Shown: positions 1 to 9,883, counted from the first letter of the stretch. The stretch: 64,000 bases of DNA from Veillonella ratti (GCF_003992115.1 NZ_RQUX01000006.1:62001-126000), one strand, 5' to 3'. Notes: generated from the sequence alone by a model not told the origin. Program-made: numbers and translations.

Positions 1-657
1 GAATATGGCGTATTGTTGATGAACTTGTTTTTTCACGATCGCCAAGTCAATATCAACGACATTGAGGCAATTATTATTTCATCGGTAGTTCCACCGTTGA
101 TGCCTACATTGGAGCGCGTTTGCCTGCGCTATTTTAATGTTAAACCGATTATTGTAGGGCCGGGAACCAAAACCGGTATGGCCATTAAATACGATAATCC
201 CCGCGAAGTGGGGGCAGACCGCATTGTTAATGCCGTGTCGGCTTATGAAAAGTATGGCGGTCCGTTGATTGTTATCGATTTCGGTACGGCCACAACTTAT
301 TGCGCCATTTTGGCAAACGGCGATTATATCGGCGGTGCTATCGCACCGGGCGTGCAGATTTCGGCGGAAGCCCTCTTCCAGCGTGCCGCTAAATTGCCAC
401 GTATTGAAGTGAAAAATCCGGGCCAGGTTATTTGTAAAAGCACAGTAACCTCCATGCAATCCGGTGTTCTCTTCGGTTATGTGGGTCAGGTGGAAGGCAT
501 TGTGGCTCGCATGAAAAAAGAAATGCCGGAAGGTGTAAAGGTCATTGCCACCGGCGGTTTGGCTCATTTAATCAATGCGGAAACGGACGTTATCGATTAT
601 ATCGAGCCGATGTTGACCCTAGAAGGATTACGATTGTTGTATGAACGAAATAAATAA
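1..657 (+). CDS. coaX: Type III pantothenate kinase, 5'-truncated by the window
   Basis: Phosphorylates pantothenate in the first step of coenzyme A synthesis, in the cytoplasm. The frame is open from base 1, and 218 codons are visible against about 255-260 for the family, so the start and the N-terminal DxGNT phosphate motif lie upstream. Visible family motifs are [18 protein letters not shown] (second phosphate-binding loop), [11 protein letters not shown] and TGGLA. The last codons overlap the start of dusB by 17 bases, which implies translational coupling. In Firmicutes coaX is often next to a dus gene. Identity is secure; only the start is missing. Confidence 0.95.
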   Translation, partial: EYGVLLMNLFFHDRQVNINDIEAIIISSVVPPLMPTLERVCLRYFNVKPIIVGPGTKTGMAIKYDNPREVGADRIVNAVSAYEKYGGPLIVIDFGTATTYCAILANGDYIGGAIAPGVQISAEALFQRAAKLPRIEVKNPGQVICKSTVTSMQSGVLFGYVGQVEGIVARMKKEMPEGVKVIATGGLAHLINAETDVIDYIEPMLTLEGLRLLYERNK

Positions 658-1636
658 TTCGACCTGGTATATCGGCGATGTGCCGATTACCGGTCGGGCT
701 GTGCTGGCTCCCATGGCGGGGGTCAGCGATATTGCTTATCGGCTCCTTGCAAAAGAGCACGGCGCCGCTTTGGTATGCACCGAAATGGTGAGCGCCATGG
801 GCATTAAATACGAAAATGAGCATACGAAAGATTTACTCTTCATGGAGGATGTGGAACATCCCGTATCGATGCAAATTTTCGGCTCCGACCCGGAAGCGAT
901 TGCTTTGGCGTCGCAAGTGGTGGAGCGTGCCGGTGCCGATATTGTGGATATCAATATGGGCTGTCCGGTTAAAAAAGTAGTATCATCCGGTGACGGTTCA
1001 GCCCTTATGAAAACACCGGATTTGGCAGCCCGTGTGGCGGAAGCCGCCGTTAAGGCTGCAAAAGTACCGGTAACGGTAAAGATGCGCCTCGGCTGGGATG
1101 ATACATCCAAAAATGTACTCGATTTTGCAAAACGTATTGAATCGGTTGGCGTTGCTGCCGTAGCCGTTCACGGTCGTACGCGGGAGCAGATGTACATGGG
1201 GCATGCCGATTGGTCCTATATTAAAGAAGTAAAAGAGGCGTTGAAGATACCCGTAATGGGGAACGGTGATGTGGTGGATGCTGTATCCGCTAAAGCGTTA
1301 CTTGATGAAACAGGTTGCGACGCGGTTCTCATTGGTCGCGGTGCCCAAGGAAATCCGTGGATTTTTAACGAGGTGAATCAGTATTTGGCTAACGGTACTT
1401 TGTTGCCGAAACCAACGGCTCATGAACGTTTGAACATGTTATTGCGTCATTTTGAACTCTTGTGTAAATATAAGGGGACGGCGCTGGGCGTACGTGAAAT
1501 TCGTACCCACGCCGGCTGGTATATTAAGGGGCTGCCGGAGTCGGCTAAATGGCGTAATCGAATCAATACATTATATACGGAAGCAGCCTTTAAAGAGGCT
1601 ATTGCCACGTATGCTGCCGAATTGACAAGGCAGTAA
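641..1636 (+). CDS. dusB: tRNA-dihydrouridine synthase, DusB type
   Basis: An FMN enzyme that reduces specific uridines in the tRNA D-loop. The 331-residue length is normal. Visible motifs: LAPMAGVSD near residue 22 (FMN site), NMGCPVKKV with the presumed catalytic Cys108, [25 protein letters not shown] and [12 protein letters not shown], together forming the TIM-barrel FMN pocket. The start lies inside coaX. The stop codon sits in the first of three tandem 16-17 bp repeats that run into the greA promoter. Assignment to the DusB subgroup is by overall resemblance and is less certain than the family. Confidence 0.93.
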   Translation: MNEINNSTWYIGDVPITGRAVLAPMAGVSDIAYRLLAKEHGAALVCTEMVSAMGIKYENEHTKDLLFMEDVEHPVSMQIFGSDPEAIALASQVVERAGADIVDINMGCPVKKVVSSGDGSALMKTPDLAARVAEAAVKAAKVPVTVKMRLGWDDTSKNVLDFAKRIESVGVAAVAVHGRTREQMYMGHADWSYIKEVKEALKIPVMGNGDVVDAVSAKALLDETGCDAVLIGRGAQGNPWIFNEVNQYLANGTLLPKPTAHERLNMLLRHFELLCKYKGTALGVREIRTHAGWYIKGLPESAKWRNRINTLYTEAAFKEAIATYAAELTRQ

Positions 1637-1671
1637 AATTGCACTGTAGTAAAATTGACAATGCAGTAAAA
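1622..1671 (+). repeat. Three tandem 16-17 bp repeats across the dusB stop
   Basis: Units at 1622-1638, 1639-1654 and 1655-1671 each end in AGTAAAA and begin TTGACA or TTGCAC. The first contains the dusB stop codon and the third contributes the TTGACA -35 box of the greA promoter. This is read directly from the sequence; the function is unknown. Confidence 0.8.
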
Positions 1672-1684
1672 TTATTGTTATAAT
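1655..1684 (+). promoter_or_regulatory. greA promoter
   Basis: TTGACA at 1655-1660, an 18-base spacer and TATAAT at 1679-1684 make a near-consensus housekeeping sigma promoter. Three 9-base units related to ATTACGTAA (1685-1711) follow at once, where transcription would begin. The first two are identical and contain the palindrome TTACGTAA, a possible operator. Confidence 0.75.
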
Positions 1685-1729
1685 ATTACGTAAATTACGT
1701 AAAAAGCGTAAAAATATGTGATGTAAAGC

Positions 1730-1758
1730 AAAGGTGTCAGTGTATGACACTTTTTCTT
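1730..1758 (+). terminator. Hairpin with T-run in the greA leader (possible attenuator)
   Basis: AAAGGTGTCA (1730-1739) pairs with TGACACTTTT (1745-1754) around a 5-base loop, and the 3' side is T-rich. It lies between the greA promoter and the greA start, so it would end some transcripts early. Premature termination in the greA leader is known in Escherichia coli; whether this is analogous is inference. Confidence 0.5.
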
Positions 1759-1793
1759 TATAGCTAAACAACTATTGGAAGAGGAGTCCTATT

Positions 1794-2267
1794 ATGGCAG
1801 AAGTTAAAGAAACACTGTTAACCGCAGAAGGTCTTAAGAAACTTGAAGAAGAATTAGCTCATTACAAATCTGTTCGTCGTATTGAAGTAGCGCAGCGTAT
1901 TAAAACGGCTATCGAATATGGCGACATCAGTGAAAACTCTGAATATGATGATGCAAAAAATGAACAGGCTTTTATCGAAGGTCATATCATTGAATTAGAA
2001 AATAAAATTAACACGGCTAAAATTATTGACGAAAAAACTCGTAAAAACGTAGTATCCGTGGGCAGTAAAGTTAAATTATTAGACGAAGAATTTAACGAAG
2101 AATTGGATTATGTAATTGTAGGTTCCTCCGAAGCGGATCCTTTCAACAACCGTATTTCTAATGAATCGCCGGTAGGCAGCGCTATTCTCGGTAAGAAAAA
2201 AGGTGCTACCGTTGAAGTGAATACACCGGACGGTGTAGCGACTTTCAAAATTTTAGCAATCAGCTAA
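1794..2267 (+). CDS. greA: Transcription elongation factor GreA
   Basis: Enters the RNA polymerase secondary channel and stimulates cleavage of backtracked RNA. The 157-residue length is standard. The N-terminal coiled coil (residues 1-75) carries the acidic tip YGDISENSEYDDA with D44 and E47, the residues that coordinate catalytic Mg2+. The C-terminal FKBP-like domain includes the conserved NRISNESPVGSAILGKKKG stretch. A GGAGTCC ribosome site precedes the ATG. It has its own promoter and a leader with tandem repeats and a terminator-like hairpin, suggesting control by early termination. Its stop codon lies inside a 19-bp tandem duplication. Confidence 0.97.
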   Translation: MAEVKETLLTAEGLKKLEEELAHYKSVRRIEVAQRIKTAIEYGDISENSEYDDAKNEQAFIEGHIIELENKINTAKIIDEKTRKNVVSVGSKVKLLDEEFNEELDYVIVGSSEADPFNNRISNESPVGSAILGKKKGATVEVNTPDGVATFKILAIS

Positions 2268-2298
2268 TACGGCAGTAGCCAGCTAATAAGGTGGCAGC
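2261..2298 (+). repeat. 19-bp tandem duplication across the greA stop
   Basis: Two units, 2261-2279 and 2280-2298, both begin CAGCTAATA and share a CAG-rich second half. The first contains the TAA stop of greA. It resembles in position, not in sequence, the repeats at the ends of dusB and the 52581 glycosyltransferase gene. Confidence 0.7.
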
Positions 2299-2332
2299 CA
2301 ATAAAATATACCAAAAATGGGCTCAAAACTGT

Positions 2333-2338
2333 TATACT
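2333..2338 (+). promoter_or_regulatory. Probable lysS -10 box
   Basis: TATACT lies 46 bases before the lysS start. No convincing -35 hexamer is visible at the usual distance, so the promoter is only partly supported. Confidence 0.4.
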
Positions 2339-2384
2339 ATAAGTAATACCGTATTTGAGCAGATGAAGTTAGGAGGCCATGTAA

Positions 2385-3923
2385 GTGAGCGAAGAAAAAG
2401 CGACTACAGTACAAGAACAACAGCAGGAATTAAATGATCAAATGTTAATTCGTCGCGATAAGCTTGCGCAATACGAGGCAGACGGAGTGTATCCTTTTGG
2501 CCAGCGTTTTGTAGTACAGCAGCATGCGGCAACAATAAAAGACAACTTCCGTGATTTTGAAGATCAGCCGGTAACCGTAGCCGGTCGTCTTATGACGATT
2601 CGATCCCACGGTAAAACGGCATTTGCCAATATTCGTGATTTAACCGGTGATATTCAGATCTACTTGCGTAAAGATATTTTAGGTGAAGATGTTTATAAAC
2701 ATGTGAAAATGCTCGACATGGGCGATATCGTAGGTATCGAAGGCCATGTATTCCGCACACACATGGGCGAAATCACTATTAAAGTTAACAAACTTACATT
2801 GCTTTCTAAATCTTTGCGTCCGTTACCTGAAAAATGGCATGGTTTAAAAGATACGGAACTTCGCTATCGTCAACGCTATGTGGATTTGATTGTAAATCCG
2901 GAAGTGCGCGATACCTTTATTAAACGCACCCAAATCGTGGCTAAAATGCGTCAGTACATGAACGCTCATCAGTTCATGGAAGTGGAAACACCAATGCTCC
3001 ACGCTATTCCGGGTGGTGCTGCGGCTCGTCCGTTCATTACTCATCACAATGCGCTTGATATCGACATTTACATGCGTATTTCCCCTGAATTACACTTAAA
3101 ACGCCTTATCGTAGGCGGTTTGGAACGGGTATTCGAAATTAACCGTTCCTTCCGTAACGAAGGTATCGATAACCGCCATAACCCTGAATTCACCATGATG
3201 GAATCTTACCAGGCTTACGGCAACTTCGAAGATGCCATTATGTTGACTGAAAACATCGTGGCTTACTGTGCACAGGAAGTACTCGGTACGACTAAAATCA
3301 ACTACCAGGGCACTGAAATTGATTTGACGCCGCCTTGGAACCGTATTACTATGCAGGAAGGCATCAAGAAATATACGGGCGAAGATTTCGACGCCGTTGA
3401 AACATTGGAAGAAGCGCGCGCTATTGCGGATCGCTTGAATGTGGAATACACGGACCGCGACGGTATCGGCAAAATTATCAATCTTTGCTTCGAAGACTAT
3501 GTAGAAGAAAACTTGATTGAACCAACCATCGTTTACGGTCATCCGTTGGAAATTTCTCCATTGGCTAAACAGAACCGTGAAAAACCATTGACTACGGAAC
3601 GTTTTGAAGCCTTCGTATACGGTCGTGAATTGGCGAACGGTTATTCCGAGTTGAACGACCCAATCGATCAGCGTCAACGTTTTGAAAAACAGTTACAGGA
3701 ACGTGCCGCCGGCGATGATGAAGCTCACCGCATGGATGAAGACTTCGTAACCGCTTTGGAATATGGTTTACCGCCAACAGCGGGCCTCGGTATCGGTATC
3801 GACCGTCTCGTTATGTTCTTAACTGATTCCGCTTCTATTCGTGATGTGTTGTTATTCCCACTCATGAAACCGGAAACGGAAGCTAAAGCTGTTGAAGCTG
3901 AAGAAGCTGACAAAGCTGAATAA
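2385..3923 (+). CDS. lysS: Lysyl-tRNA synthetase, class II
   Basis: Charges tRNA-Lys. The 512-residue protein has an N-terminal OB-fold anticodon-binding domain (about residues 60-165, with [19 protein letters not shown]) and a class II catalytic domain: motif 1 around [18 protein letters not shown], motif 2 [18 protein letters not shown] and motif 3 [14 protein letters not shown]. The start is GTG, placed by AGGAGG ten bases upstream. An Ala/Glu-rich tail of about 15 residues (ending EEADKAE) follows motif 3 and is encoded by near-repetitive GAAGCT codons. No T-box is visible upstream. Confidence 0.97.
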   Translation: MSEEKATTVQEQQQELNDQMLIRRDKLAQYEADGVYPFGQRFVVQQHAATIKDNFRDFEDQPVTVAGRLMTIRSHGKTAFANIRDLTGDIQIYLRKDILGEDVYKHVKMLDMGDIVGIEGHVFRTHMGEITIKVNKLTLLSKSLRPLPEKWHGLKDTELRYRQRYVDLIVNPEVRDTFIKRTQIVAKMRQYMNAHQFMEVETPMLHAIPGGAAARPFITHHNALDIDIYMRISPELHLKRLIVGGLERVFEINRSFRNEGIDNRHNPEFTMMESYQAYGNFEDAIMLTENIVAYCAQEVLGTTKINYQGTEIDLTPPWNRITMQEGIKKYTGEDFDAVETLEEARAIADRLNVEYTDRDGIGKIINLCFEDYVEENLIEPTIVYGHPLEISPLAKQNREKPLTTERFEAFVYGRELANGYSELNDPIDQRQRFEKQLQERAAGDDEAHRMDEDFVTALEYGLPPTAGLGIGIDRLVMFLTDSASIRDVLLFPLMKPETEAKAVEAEEADKAE

Positions 3924-3954
3924 GTAAGATATAATTTTATACGGAAACACTGTA

Positions 3955-3988
3955 TGGTGGCCATGTAATATGCGTGGCCACTTTTTTT
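3955..3988 (+). terminator. Rho-independent terminator after lysS
   Basis: GTGGCCA (3957-3963) pairs with TGGCCAC (3975-3981), followed by seven T residues. It separates lysS from serS. Confidence 0.85.
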
Positions 3989-3990
3989 CA

Positions 3991-4019
3991 TGGCAAAAAC
4001 TGTGCAGATGTGGTATGAT
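3991..4019 (+). promoter_or_regulatory. Probable serS promoter
   Basis: TATGAT at 4014-4019 with a weak -35 (TGGCAA, 3991-3996) at 17 bases, directly after the lysS terminator. No T-box is visible in the short leader. Confidence 0.4.
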
Positions 4020-4080
4020 TAAGTGTAATTAATAATACATTGTGCCATTGGGCACGCATTTTAAGTAAGAGGTTATGGAT

Positions 4081-5361
4081 ATGTTAGATTTACGTTTCGT
4101 TAGAGAAAATCTGGAAGCAGTACAGCAAAACTTGGACAATCGCCATACCACCGGCGATTTGGAAAACTTTGCCAAATTGTATGATTTGCGCAAGGATTTA
4201 ATTCAAGAAGTAGAACAATTAAAAGCACAGCGCAACTCAGTAACCGCAGAAATCAGTCAGTTAAAACGCAATAAAGAAAATGCGGACGATAAAATTGCGG
4301 AAATGCAGAAAGTGGGCGACAAAATTGCTGAGCTTGACGGCAAAATTCGTGAAACTGAATCTTCACTCCAAAACATTGCCCTCATGTTGCCTAATATGTG
4401 CGATGCATCCGTACCGGTAGGGGAAGATGAAAACGACAATCCTGAAATGCGTCGTTGGGGCAAACCTCGTGAATTTGATTTCCCTATTCAGGCTCACTGG
4501 GATTTAGGCGAAAGCCTCGATATTTTAGATTGGGAACGTGCCGCTAAAGAAAGTGGTGCCCGTTTCACATTCTACAAAGGCCTCGGTGCCCGTTTGGAAC
4601 GTGCGTTGATCAACTTCATGCTTGATCTTCACACCGAACAACAAGGCTATACCGAAATGATGACACCGTATATGGTAACTCGTCAGACTTTAACCAACAC
4701 TGGCCAATTGCCTAAATTTGCCGAAGATATGTATAAAGTAGAAAACACGGAATACTTCCTCATTCCGACCGCTGAAGTTACTCTTACGAACTTCCATGCG
4801 GGCGAAATTTTGAGTGCAGATGAATTGCCTAAATACTACACGGCTTTCACCGCTTGTTTCCGTGCGGAAGCCGGTTCGGCCGGTCGCGATACACGCGGTC
4901 TCATTCGTCAGCATCAGTTCAACAAAGTTGAAATGGTAAAATTCGCTACCCCTGAAACATCCTATCAGGAACTCGAATCTTTAACTGATAATGCGGAAGA
5001 AGTATTACGTTTATTGGAATTACCACATCGTGTAATTACCCTTTGCACCGGTGATATCGGCTTCGGTTCCGCTAAAACCTACGACGTAGAAGTTTGGATG
5101 CCGGCTCAGGATTGCTACCGTGAAATCTCGTCCTGCTCCAATATGACCGATTTCCAGGCACGCCGCGGTAATATCAAGTTCCGTCGCGATGCGAAGAGCA
5201 AACCTGAATTCGTTCATACCTTGAATGGTTCCGGTTTGGCTGTAGGTCGTACGGTAGCCGCTATTTTGGAAAACAATCAGGAAGCTGACGGTTCCGTTCG
5301 CATTCCTAAAGTTTTACAACCATATATGGGTGGCGCAGAAGTAATTAAACCTGTAAAATAG
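4081..5361 (+). CDS. serS: Seryl-tRNA synthetase
   Basis: Charges tRNA-Ser and tRNA-Sec with serine. The N-terminal antiparallel coiled coil that grips the tRNA long arm spans about residues 25-105; the class II core follows with [33 protein letters not shown] (motif 2) and [19 protein letters not shown] (motif 3). I start it at the second ATG (4081) because AAGAGG at 4067-4072 is then 8 bases away and the protein begins [10 protein letters not shown] as in relatives. The ATG at 4075 leaves only two bases and would add two residues. The 426-residue length is normal. Confidence 0.96.
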   Translation: MLDLRFVRENLEAVQQNLDNRHTTGDLENFAKLYDLRKDLIQEVEQLKAQRNSVTAEISQLKRNKENADDKIAEMQKVGDKIAELDGKIRETESSLQNIALMLPNMCDASVPVGEDENDNPEMRRWGKPREFDFPIQAHWDLGESLDILDWERAAKESGARFTFYKGLGARLERALINFMLDLHTEQQGYTEMMTPYMVTRQTLTNTGQLPKFAEDMYKVENTEYFLIPTAEVTLTNFHAGEILSADELPKYYTAFTACFRAEAGSAGRDTRGLIRQHQFNKVEMVKFATPETSYQELESLTDNAEEVLRLLELPHRVITLCTGDIGFGSAKTYDVEVWMPAQDCYREISSCSNMTDFQARRGNIKFRRDAKSKPEFVHTLNGSGLAVGRTVAAILENNQEADGSVRIPKVLQPYMGGAEVIKPVK

Positions 5362-5374
5362 AAGTGTAAGGCAT

Positions 5375-5398
5375 AAGGTCTGACGAATGTCAGACCTT
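5375..5398 (+). terminator. Hairpin after serS without a T-run
   Basis: AAGGTCTGAC (5375-5384) pairs perfectly with GTCAGACCTT (5389-5398) over a 4-base loop. It is followed by CACCTATG rather than T residues, so intrinsic termination is doubtful; it may stabilise the serS 3' end. Confidence 0.45.
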
Positions 5399-5450
5399 CA
5401 CCTATGCGATAAAATTTAACGGTCTACAGTGTTTTTAAAAAGGAGTTCCT

Positions 5451-6095
5451 ATGAAAATTTTTATTGATACTGCCAATTTTGATGAAATTAAAGCCGCTTA
5501 TGAAATGGGCTTCGTTGCCGGTGTAACGACCAACCCTTCTTTGATTGTTAAAGAAAAACGCGACCTTAAAGAAGTGATCAAACAGATTGCCGAACTCGTT
5601 GACGGCCCTGTAAGTGCTGAAGTTATTGCTACTGAAGCACCTGAAATGGTCAAAGAAGCGCATGAGCTCGTTAAATTGGGCAAAAACGTTGTCATCAAAG
5701 TTCCTATGACGGAAGAAGGTCTCAAAGCCGTTTCGATTCTTTCCAAAGAAGGCATCAAAACTAACGTTACTTTAATCTTCTCCGCTAACCAGGCTTTGTT
5801 GGCCGCTCGTGCCGGTGCTACATTCGTTAGTCCTTTCGTAGGCCGTATCGATGATATGAGCATGGACGGCATTACTTTGATTGAAGATATTGCCGAAATC
5901 TTTATTATGCATGACATTAAGGCTGAAATTATTGCCGCCTCCGTTCGTACACCAATGCATATGACGCAGTGTGCGAAAGCGGGCGCTCATATTGCCACGG
6001 TGCCATACAAGGTGTTAACTGCCTCGATGAAACATCCTTTGACGGATGCAGGTCTTGCCAGATTCTTAGCAGATTGGGAAGCAGCCAACAAATAA
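5451..6095 (+). CDS. Transaldolase-like aldolase (TalC/FSA family)
   Basis: A 214-residue class I aldolase of the short transaldolase/fructose-6-phosphate aldolase family. VTTNPSLI (residues 25-32) and NVVIKVPMT (79-87) flank the barrel; K83 is the expected Schiff-base lysine. In this size class, transaldolase (pentose phosphate pathway) and fructose-6-phosphate aldolase activities cannot be told apart from what I see. AAGGAG precedes the ATG. The next gene, 55 bases on, is a fructose-1,6-bisphosphatase, so the pair fits gluconeogenic sugar-phosphate handling, important in lactate-using Veillonella. Confidence 0.92.
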   Translation: MKIFIDTANFDEIKAAYEMGFVAGVTTNPSLIVKEKRDLKEVIKQIAELVDGPVSAEVIATEAPEMVKEAHELVKLGKNVVIKVPMTEEGLKAVSILSKEGIKTNVTLIFSANQALLAARAGATFVSPFVGRIDDMSMDGITLIEDIAEIFIMHDIKAEIIAASVRTPMHMTQCAKAGAHIATVPYKVLTASMKHPLTDAGLARFLADWEAANK

Positions 6096-6109
6096 TTAAG
6101 GAGTCGTGT

Positions 6110-6135
6110 TGCCCTGCTACGTAAGAGGGCATTTT
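6110..6135 (+). terminator. Small hairpin between aldolase gene and glpX
   Basis: TGCCCT (6110-6115) pairs with AGGGCA (6126-6131), then TTTT, immediately before the glpX ribosome site. It could partly terminate and lower glpX relative to the upstream gene. Confidence 0.4.
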
Positions 6136-6150
6136 AAGGAGGTAAAAACT

Positions 6151-7116
6151 GTGGATAGAACATTAGCTTTGGAATTTGTACGTGTAACGGAAGCGGCAGC
6201 GCTTCGCAGTGGTCGTTTGCTTGGTCGCGGTGAGAAAGACGGCGCCGATCAACTCGCTGTAGATGCTATGCGTCAAACCTTTGATACAGTACCTATTTCG
6301 GGTACCGTTGTTATCGGGGAAGGGGAAATCGATGAAGCCCCTATGCTTTACATCGGTGAAGAAGTAGGTGCCGGCGGTGAAGCTGTGGACATCGCGGTGG
6401 ATCCGATTGAAGGTACGAATCTGATTGCTAAAGGTCAAAATGGTGCTATCGCAGTATTGGCCATCGCTCCTAAAGGCGGTTTGTTGCATGCTCCTGATAT
6501 GTACATGCAGAAGCTTTGCGTAGGTCCTCGTGCCAAAGGCGTTATCGATTTGAATGCCAGTGTTACTGAAAACTTGCGTCGTGTGGCTGAAAAAATGGAA
6601 CGCGGTATTGATGATATGACTATTGTTATGCTTGATCGTCCGCGTCATGAAGCGATTATGCGCGAAGCTCGTGAAGCGGGTGCCCGTATTCGTTTAATCA
6701 CCGACGGTGACGTAAATCCGGCTATGGAATGTGGTCTTGAAGGCTCCGGTATTCACATGGTTATCGGTACCGGCGGGGCTCCGGAAGGCGTTTTGGCAGC
6801 GGCTGCTTTAAAATGTACGGGCGGCGATATGCAAGCGCGCTTGTTGCCTGAAAATGACGAAGAAGTTCGTCGTTGTCATGCTATGGGCATTACGGATTTA
6901 AATAAAGTATTGACTATTGATGACCTCGTTCACGGTGAAGACGTAATTTTCTCCGCAACGGCCATTACGGAAGGCAATATTTTATCCGGTATTAAATACT
7001 TTGCCGGCGGTGCTCGTACGGAATCCGTTGTAATGCGTTATAAAACAGGAACGGTTCGCTTTGTTGATACTATTCATCGTTTGGACCGCAAGTTAAAATC
7101 TATGAAAGCGAAATAA
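6151..7116 (+). CDS. glpX: Fructose-1,6-bisphosphatase, class II
   Basis: Removes the 1-phosphate of fructose 1,6-bisphosphate, the committed step of gluconeogenesis. The protein is 321 residues from the GTG at 6151, which has AAGGAGG eight bases upstream and gives the typical beginning MDRTLALEFVRVTEAAAL. An upstream in-frame ATG at 6106 falls within the intergenic hairpin and is unlikely. Metal and substrate motifs are visible: DGADQLAVDAMR, IGEGEIDEAPM, AVDPIEGTN, LDRPRHEAIM and LITDGDV. These are the class II (GlpX) signatures; the class III enzyme of Bacillus is unrelated. Confidence 0.95.
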   Translation: MDRTLALEFVRVTEAAALRSGRLLGRGEKDGADQLAVDAMRQTFDTVPISGTVVIGEGEIDEAPMLYIGEEVGAGGEAVDIAVDPIEGTNLIAKGQNGAIAVLAIAPKGGLLHAPDMYMQKLCVGPRAKGVIDLNASVTENLRRVAEKMERGIDDMTIVMLDRPRHEAIMREAREAGARIRLITDGDVNPAMECGLEGSGIHMVIGTGGAPEGVLAAAALKCTGGDMQARLLPENDEEVRRCHAMGITDLNKVLTIDDLVHGEDVIFSATAITEGNILSGIKYFAGGARTESVVMRYKTGTVRFVDTIHRLDRKLKSMKAK

Positions 7117-7144
7117 TCGTTGACTTTCGCGTAAAGATTATAAC

Positions 7145-7183
7145 AAAACGGCTTTATATCTTTTGATATAAGGCCGTTTTTTA
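7145..7183 (+). terminator. Rho-independent terminator after glpX
   Basis: ACGGCTTTATATC pairs with GATATAAGGCCGT around a TTTT loop and is followed by TTTTTT. Confidence 0.85.
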
Positions 7184-7208
7184 TGTGTGTTTTGTGTGGG
7201 TGCGGTAC

Positions 7209-7237
7209 TTGATGAACAGCCTGTTTTAAAGTATACT
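7209..7237 (+). promoter_or_regulatory. murA promoter
   Basis: TTGATG (7209-7214), 17 bases, TATACT (7232-7237). The leader that follows contains a 27-bp direct duplication ending at the ribosome site. Confidence 0.65.
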
Positions 7238-7267
7238 ATAAGGTAGAATTTAAAGAAGAACTATCAT

Positions 7268-7321
7268 ACTATAGAATAATAGATTGCATGTAAGACTATA
7301 GCTTAATAGATTGCATTATGG
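7268..7321 (+). repeat. 27-bp imperfect direct repeat in the murA leader
   Basis: ACTATAG recurs at 7268-7274 and 7295-7301, and AATAGATTGCAT at 7278-7289 and 7305-7316, exactly 27 bases apart. The second copy ends next to the GGAGG ribosome site. It may be an operator pair or a slippage duplication. Confidence 0.7.
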
Positions 7322-7333
7322 GAGGAAGTATTG

Positions 7334-8596
7334 TTGGAAAAGCTCGTCATTAACGGCGGTAAACCGTTGAATGGTCGCGTTCGTGTAAGTAGCGCAAAAA
7401 ATGCGGTGTTGCCGATTATTGCGGCCACCATGTTGGCATCGACGCCAAGTCGATTAGTAGAAGTACCTCATTTAGAGGATGTACATACGATTTGTGAGGT
7501 AATTTCAGCATTAGGCGTTAAAGTTACCAAGGATGAAGCTAATCAGGAAATCCGGTTTGATGCTTCGGAAATTACGGCTACAGAAGCTCCCTATGAATTA
7601 GTTCGCCGCATGCGTGCGTCGTTTTTAGTTATGGGACCTTTATTGGCACGCCGTCGTGAAGCCCGTATTTCTTTACCCGGTGGTTGTGCCATCGGCTCGC
7701 GTCCTATTGATTTACACTTAAAAGCGTTTGAAGCTTTAGGTGCTACTATCGAAATGGGAGACGGTTATGTATTGGCATCCGCTCCGGAAGGCCTTAAAGG
7801 GAATCAGATTTATCTCGACTTCCCAAGTGTTGGAGCTACGGAAAACGTAATTATGGCGGCTTCCATGGCGGAAGGTAAAACGATTATCGAAAACGCTGCG
7901 GAAGAACCTGAAATTGTAGATTTAGTAACTTACTTAAATAGTATGGGAGCCGATATTCGCGGCGCCGGCACGAATGTAATTCGTATCCAAGGCGTTAAAG
8001 AATTAAAAGGGGCTACGCATACGGTAATTCCCGACCGTATCGAAGCCGGTACGTATCTCATCGCAGCGGCGATGGCCGGCGGTGACGTGTATGTTGAAAA
8101 TGCTTTATCCGAGCATTTAAAACCGGTTGTGGCGAAATTGAAAGAAGCCGGCGTAACCGTGCAGGAAGATGTGGACGGTATTCGCGTTATTTCCGACGGC
8201 AATGTAAAAGCCGTAGATATTAAGACATTACCATACCCGGGCTTCCCGACGGATATGCAGGCTCAATTCATGGCCTTTACGACCATTGCCAAGGGTACCA
8301 GTACGGTTATGGAAACGGTTTTTGAAAACCGCTTTATGCATGTCGATGAATTGAAGAAAATGGGTGCTCAGATTCGCATTGAAGAGCGTCGTGCTATTGT
8401 TGACGGTGTACCTAAATTGAAAGGCACCGAAGTACGGGCTACCGATTTGCGTGCCGGAGCTGCTTTAGTGTGTGCCGGATTGGCGGCGGAAGGTGTTACG
8501 AAAGTAACTCAGTTGTCGCATATTGACCGAGGTTATGACAACTTGGTAGGCAAATTAAAAGGGTTAGGTGCTGACATTGTTCGGGTGGACGAGTAA
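7334..8596 (+). CDS. murA: UDP-N-acetylglucosamine 1-carboxyvinyltransferase
   Basis: Transfers enolpyruvate from PEP to UDP-GlcNAc, the first committed step of peptidoglycan synthesis, in the cytoplasm. The conserved loop [16 protein letters not shown] carries the catalytic cysteine (Cys118 from this start), the residue alkylated by fosfomycin in this family. The two-domain fold is seen in SAKNAVLPI at the N-terminus and [17 protein letters not shown] near the C-terminus. Two adjacent TTG codons (7331, 7334) could start it; the second gives MEKLVINGG, the usual beginning, and an 8-base distance from GGAGG. The 420-residue length is normal. Confidence 0.95.
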   Translation: MEKLVINGGKPLNGRVRVSSAKNAVLPIIAATMLASTPSRLVEVPHLEDVHTICEVISALGVKVTKDEANQEIRFDASEITATEAPYELVRRMRASFLVMGPLLARRREARISLPGGCAIGSRPIDLHLKAFEALGATIEMGDGYVLASAPEGLKGNQIYLDFPSVGATENVIMAASMAEGKTIIENAAEEPEIVDLVTYLNSMGADIRGAGTNVIRIQGVKELKGATHTVIPDRIEAGTYLIAAAMAGGDVYVENALSEHLKPVVAKLKEAGVTVQEDVDGIRVISDGNVKAVDIKTLPYPGFPTDMQAQFMAFTTIAKGTSTVMETVFENRFMHVDELKKMGAQIRIEERRAIVDGVPKLKGTEVRATDLRAGAALVCAGLAAEGVTKVTQLSHIDRGYDNLVGKLKGLGADIVRVDE

Positions 8597-9746
8597 GAAA
8601 AAGGTAAGCCGTGCCGAAGTTTTGCAAAAGCGTGAAGAGCGACGCAAACGAAGCACGCAACCCATTGCGACGACCACGCCTAAAATAGTAGCCAAGAAAG
8701 CAGATAAATGGGTATCTCCTTTTGAAAAATTGGCGCTGTGGTGGGCCTATGACGTAGGCATTGACTTGGGCACGACGAATGTATTGATTTACATTAAAGG
8801 CAAAGGTGTTGTGCTTGATGAACCGGCCTATGTAGCTTGGAATATTCACACTCATGAAGTGGTGGCTGTCGGTGAGGACGCACGCATTATGCTGGGGCGC
8901 ACGCCGGCGGATATTGAAGTTATTCGCCCCCTTCAGGACGGTGTTATTAATAACTATGACATGACGGAGTTCATGCTTCGTTACTATATTAAGAGCGTGT
9001 TACCGGCCTCGACTTTATTCAAACCGCGCATCGTTATATGCGTGCCGTCCGGCATTACGCCGGTTGAAAAGAGGGCTGTTATCGAAGCGGTACTTCAAAC
9101 GGGTGCCCGTAAGACGGTGCTCATCGAAGAGCCGTTGGCGGCCGCTTTGGGGACGGGCCTTGATAAAGCAGCGTCTGCCGGAGCCATTGTGGTTGACGTA
9201 GGCGGCGGTACTACGGATATTGCCGTGCTTTGCACCACCGGTGTCGTAGTGAGTAAGTCTTTGCGCATGGGCGGTGATAAGTTTGATGAAGCCATTATCA
9301 GCTATATCAAACGACGTCGTAAGCTATTAATCGGTCGGCGTACGGCGGAAGAAGTAAAAATCGCTGTCGGTACGGTGGATCGTAAAGCGCCGGTAGAAGA
9401 AATAACCGTGCGCGGTCGCGATATTGTGAGCGGCTTGCCGCAGGCTATTAAAGTAAGTTCCAAGGAAGTGCAGATGGCGCTAGAAAAACCGGTCAATGTT
9501 ATCTTGGAAGGTATCAAAGATATTTTGGAAAAAACGCCACCTGAGTTGGTAGCGGAAATCTGTGATCATGGTATCATCCTAACCGGCGGCGGGGCGTTAA
9601 TCAGTGGTTTTGACCGCCTTATTACGCGGGCTATCGGGGTAGCGGCCTATTTGGTGGACAATCCTCGTTATTCGGTTATCGTCGGAACCGGTCGTGCTTT
9701 GCGTGAAATGGATCGCTTGCAGGATAGTTTGGAAGAATTGCAGTAG
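8568..9746 (+). CDS. mreB: MreB/Mbl-family actin-like protein with basic N-terminal extension
   Basis: Bacterial actin that positions cell-wall synthesis at the membrane. The ATPase core begins about residue 61 with [11 protein letters not shown] (phosphate 1), then [14 protein letters not shown] (phosphate 2) and [14 protein letters not shown] (adenosine). Before it lie about 60 residues rich in Lys and Arg, against about 10 in ordinary MreB. The GTG at 8568 overlaps murA; a TTG at 8577 would give MFGWTSKKK, with an MFG start common in MreB, and is equally plausible. No mreC or mreD follows. The product name is secure; MreB versus Mbl is not. Confidence 0.9.
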   Translation: MLTLFGWTSKKKVSRAEVLQKREERRKRSTQPIATTTPKIVAKKADKWVSPFEKLALWWAYDVGIDLGTTNVLIYIKGKGVVLDEPAYVAWNIHTHEVVAVGEDARIMLGRTPADIEVIRPLQDGVINNYDMTEFMLRYYIKSVLPASTLFKPRIVICVPSGITPVEKRAVIEAVLQTGARKTVLIEEPLAAALGTGLDKAASAGAIVVDVGGGTTDIAVLCTTGVVVSKSLRMGGDKFDEAIISYIKRRRKLLIGRRTAEEVKIAVGTVDRKAPVEEITVRGRDIVSGLPQAIKVSSKEVQMALEKPVNVILEGIKDILEKTPPELVAEICDHGIILTGGGALISGFDRLITRAIGVAAYLVDNPRYSVIVGTGRALREMDRLQDSLEELQ

Positions 9747-9843
9747 GCCCAATAGTCTGGTTTGTTTCAATAAAACGGACCGGATATGGTGAAGCGTAGC
9801 TGCGTTGCCTTATGTAATTTGGTCATTGAATAATAAATACAAA

Positions 9844-9883
9844 GAAGATTGTGAGCGGCAAGGTCGCTTGCAATCTTTTTTTA
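9844..9883 (+). terminator. Rho-independent terminator after mreB
   Basis: AAGATTG and a GAGCG arm pair with CGCTTGCAATCTT, followed by a run of T residues. Confidence 0.85.

Noticed and set aside
3096-3677. A 193-codon minus-strand frame inside lysS
   Set aside because: Antisense to conserved class II motifs of lysS; no independent signal.
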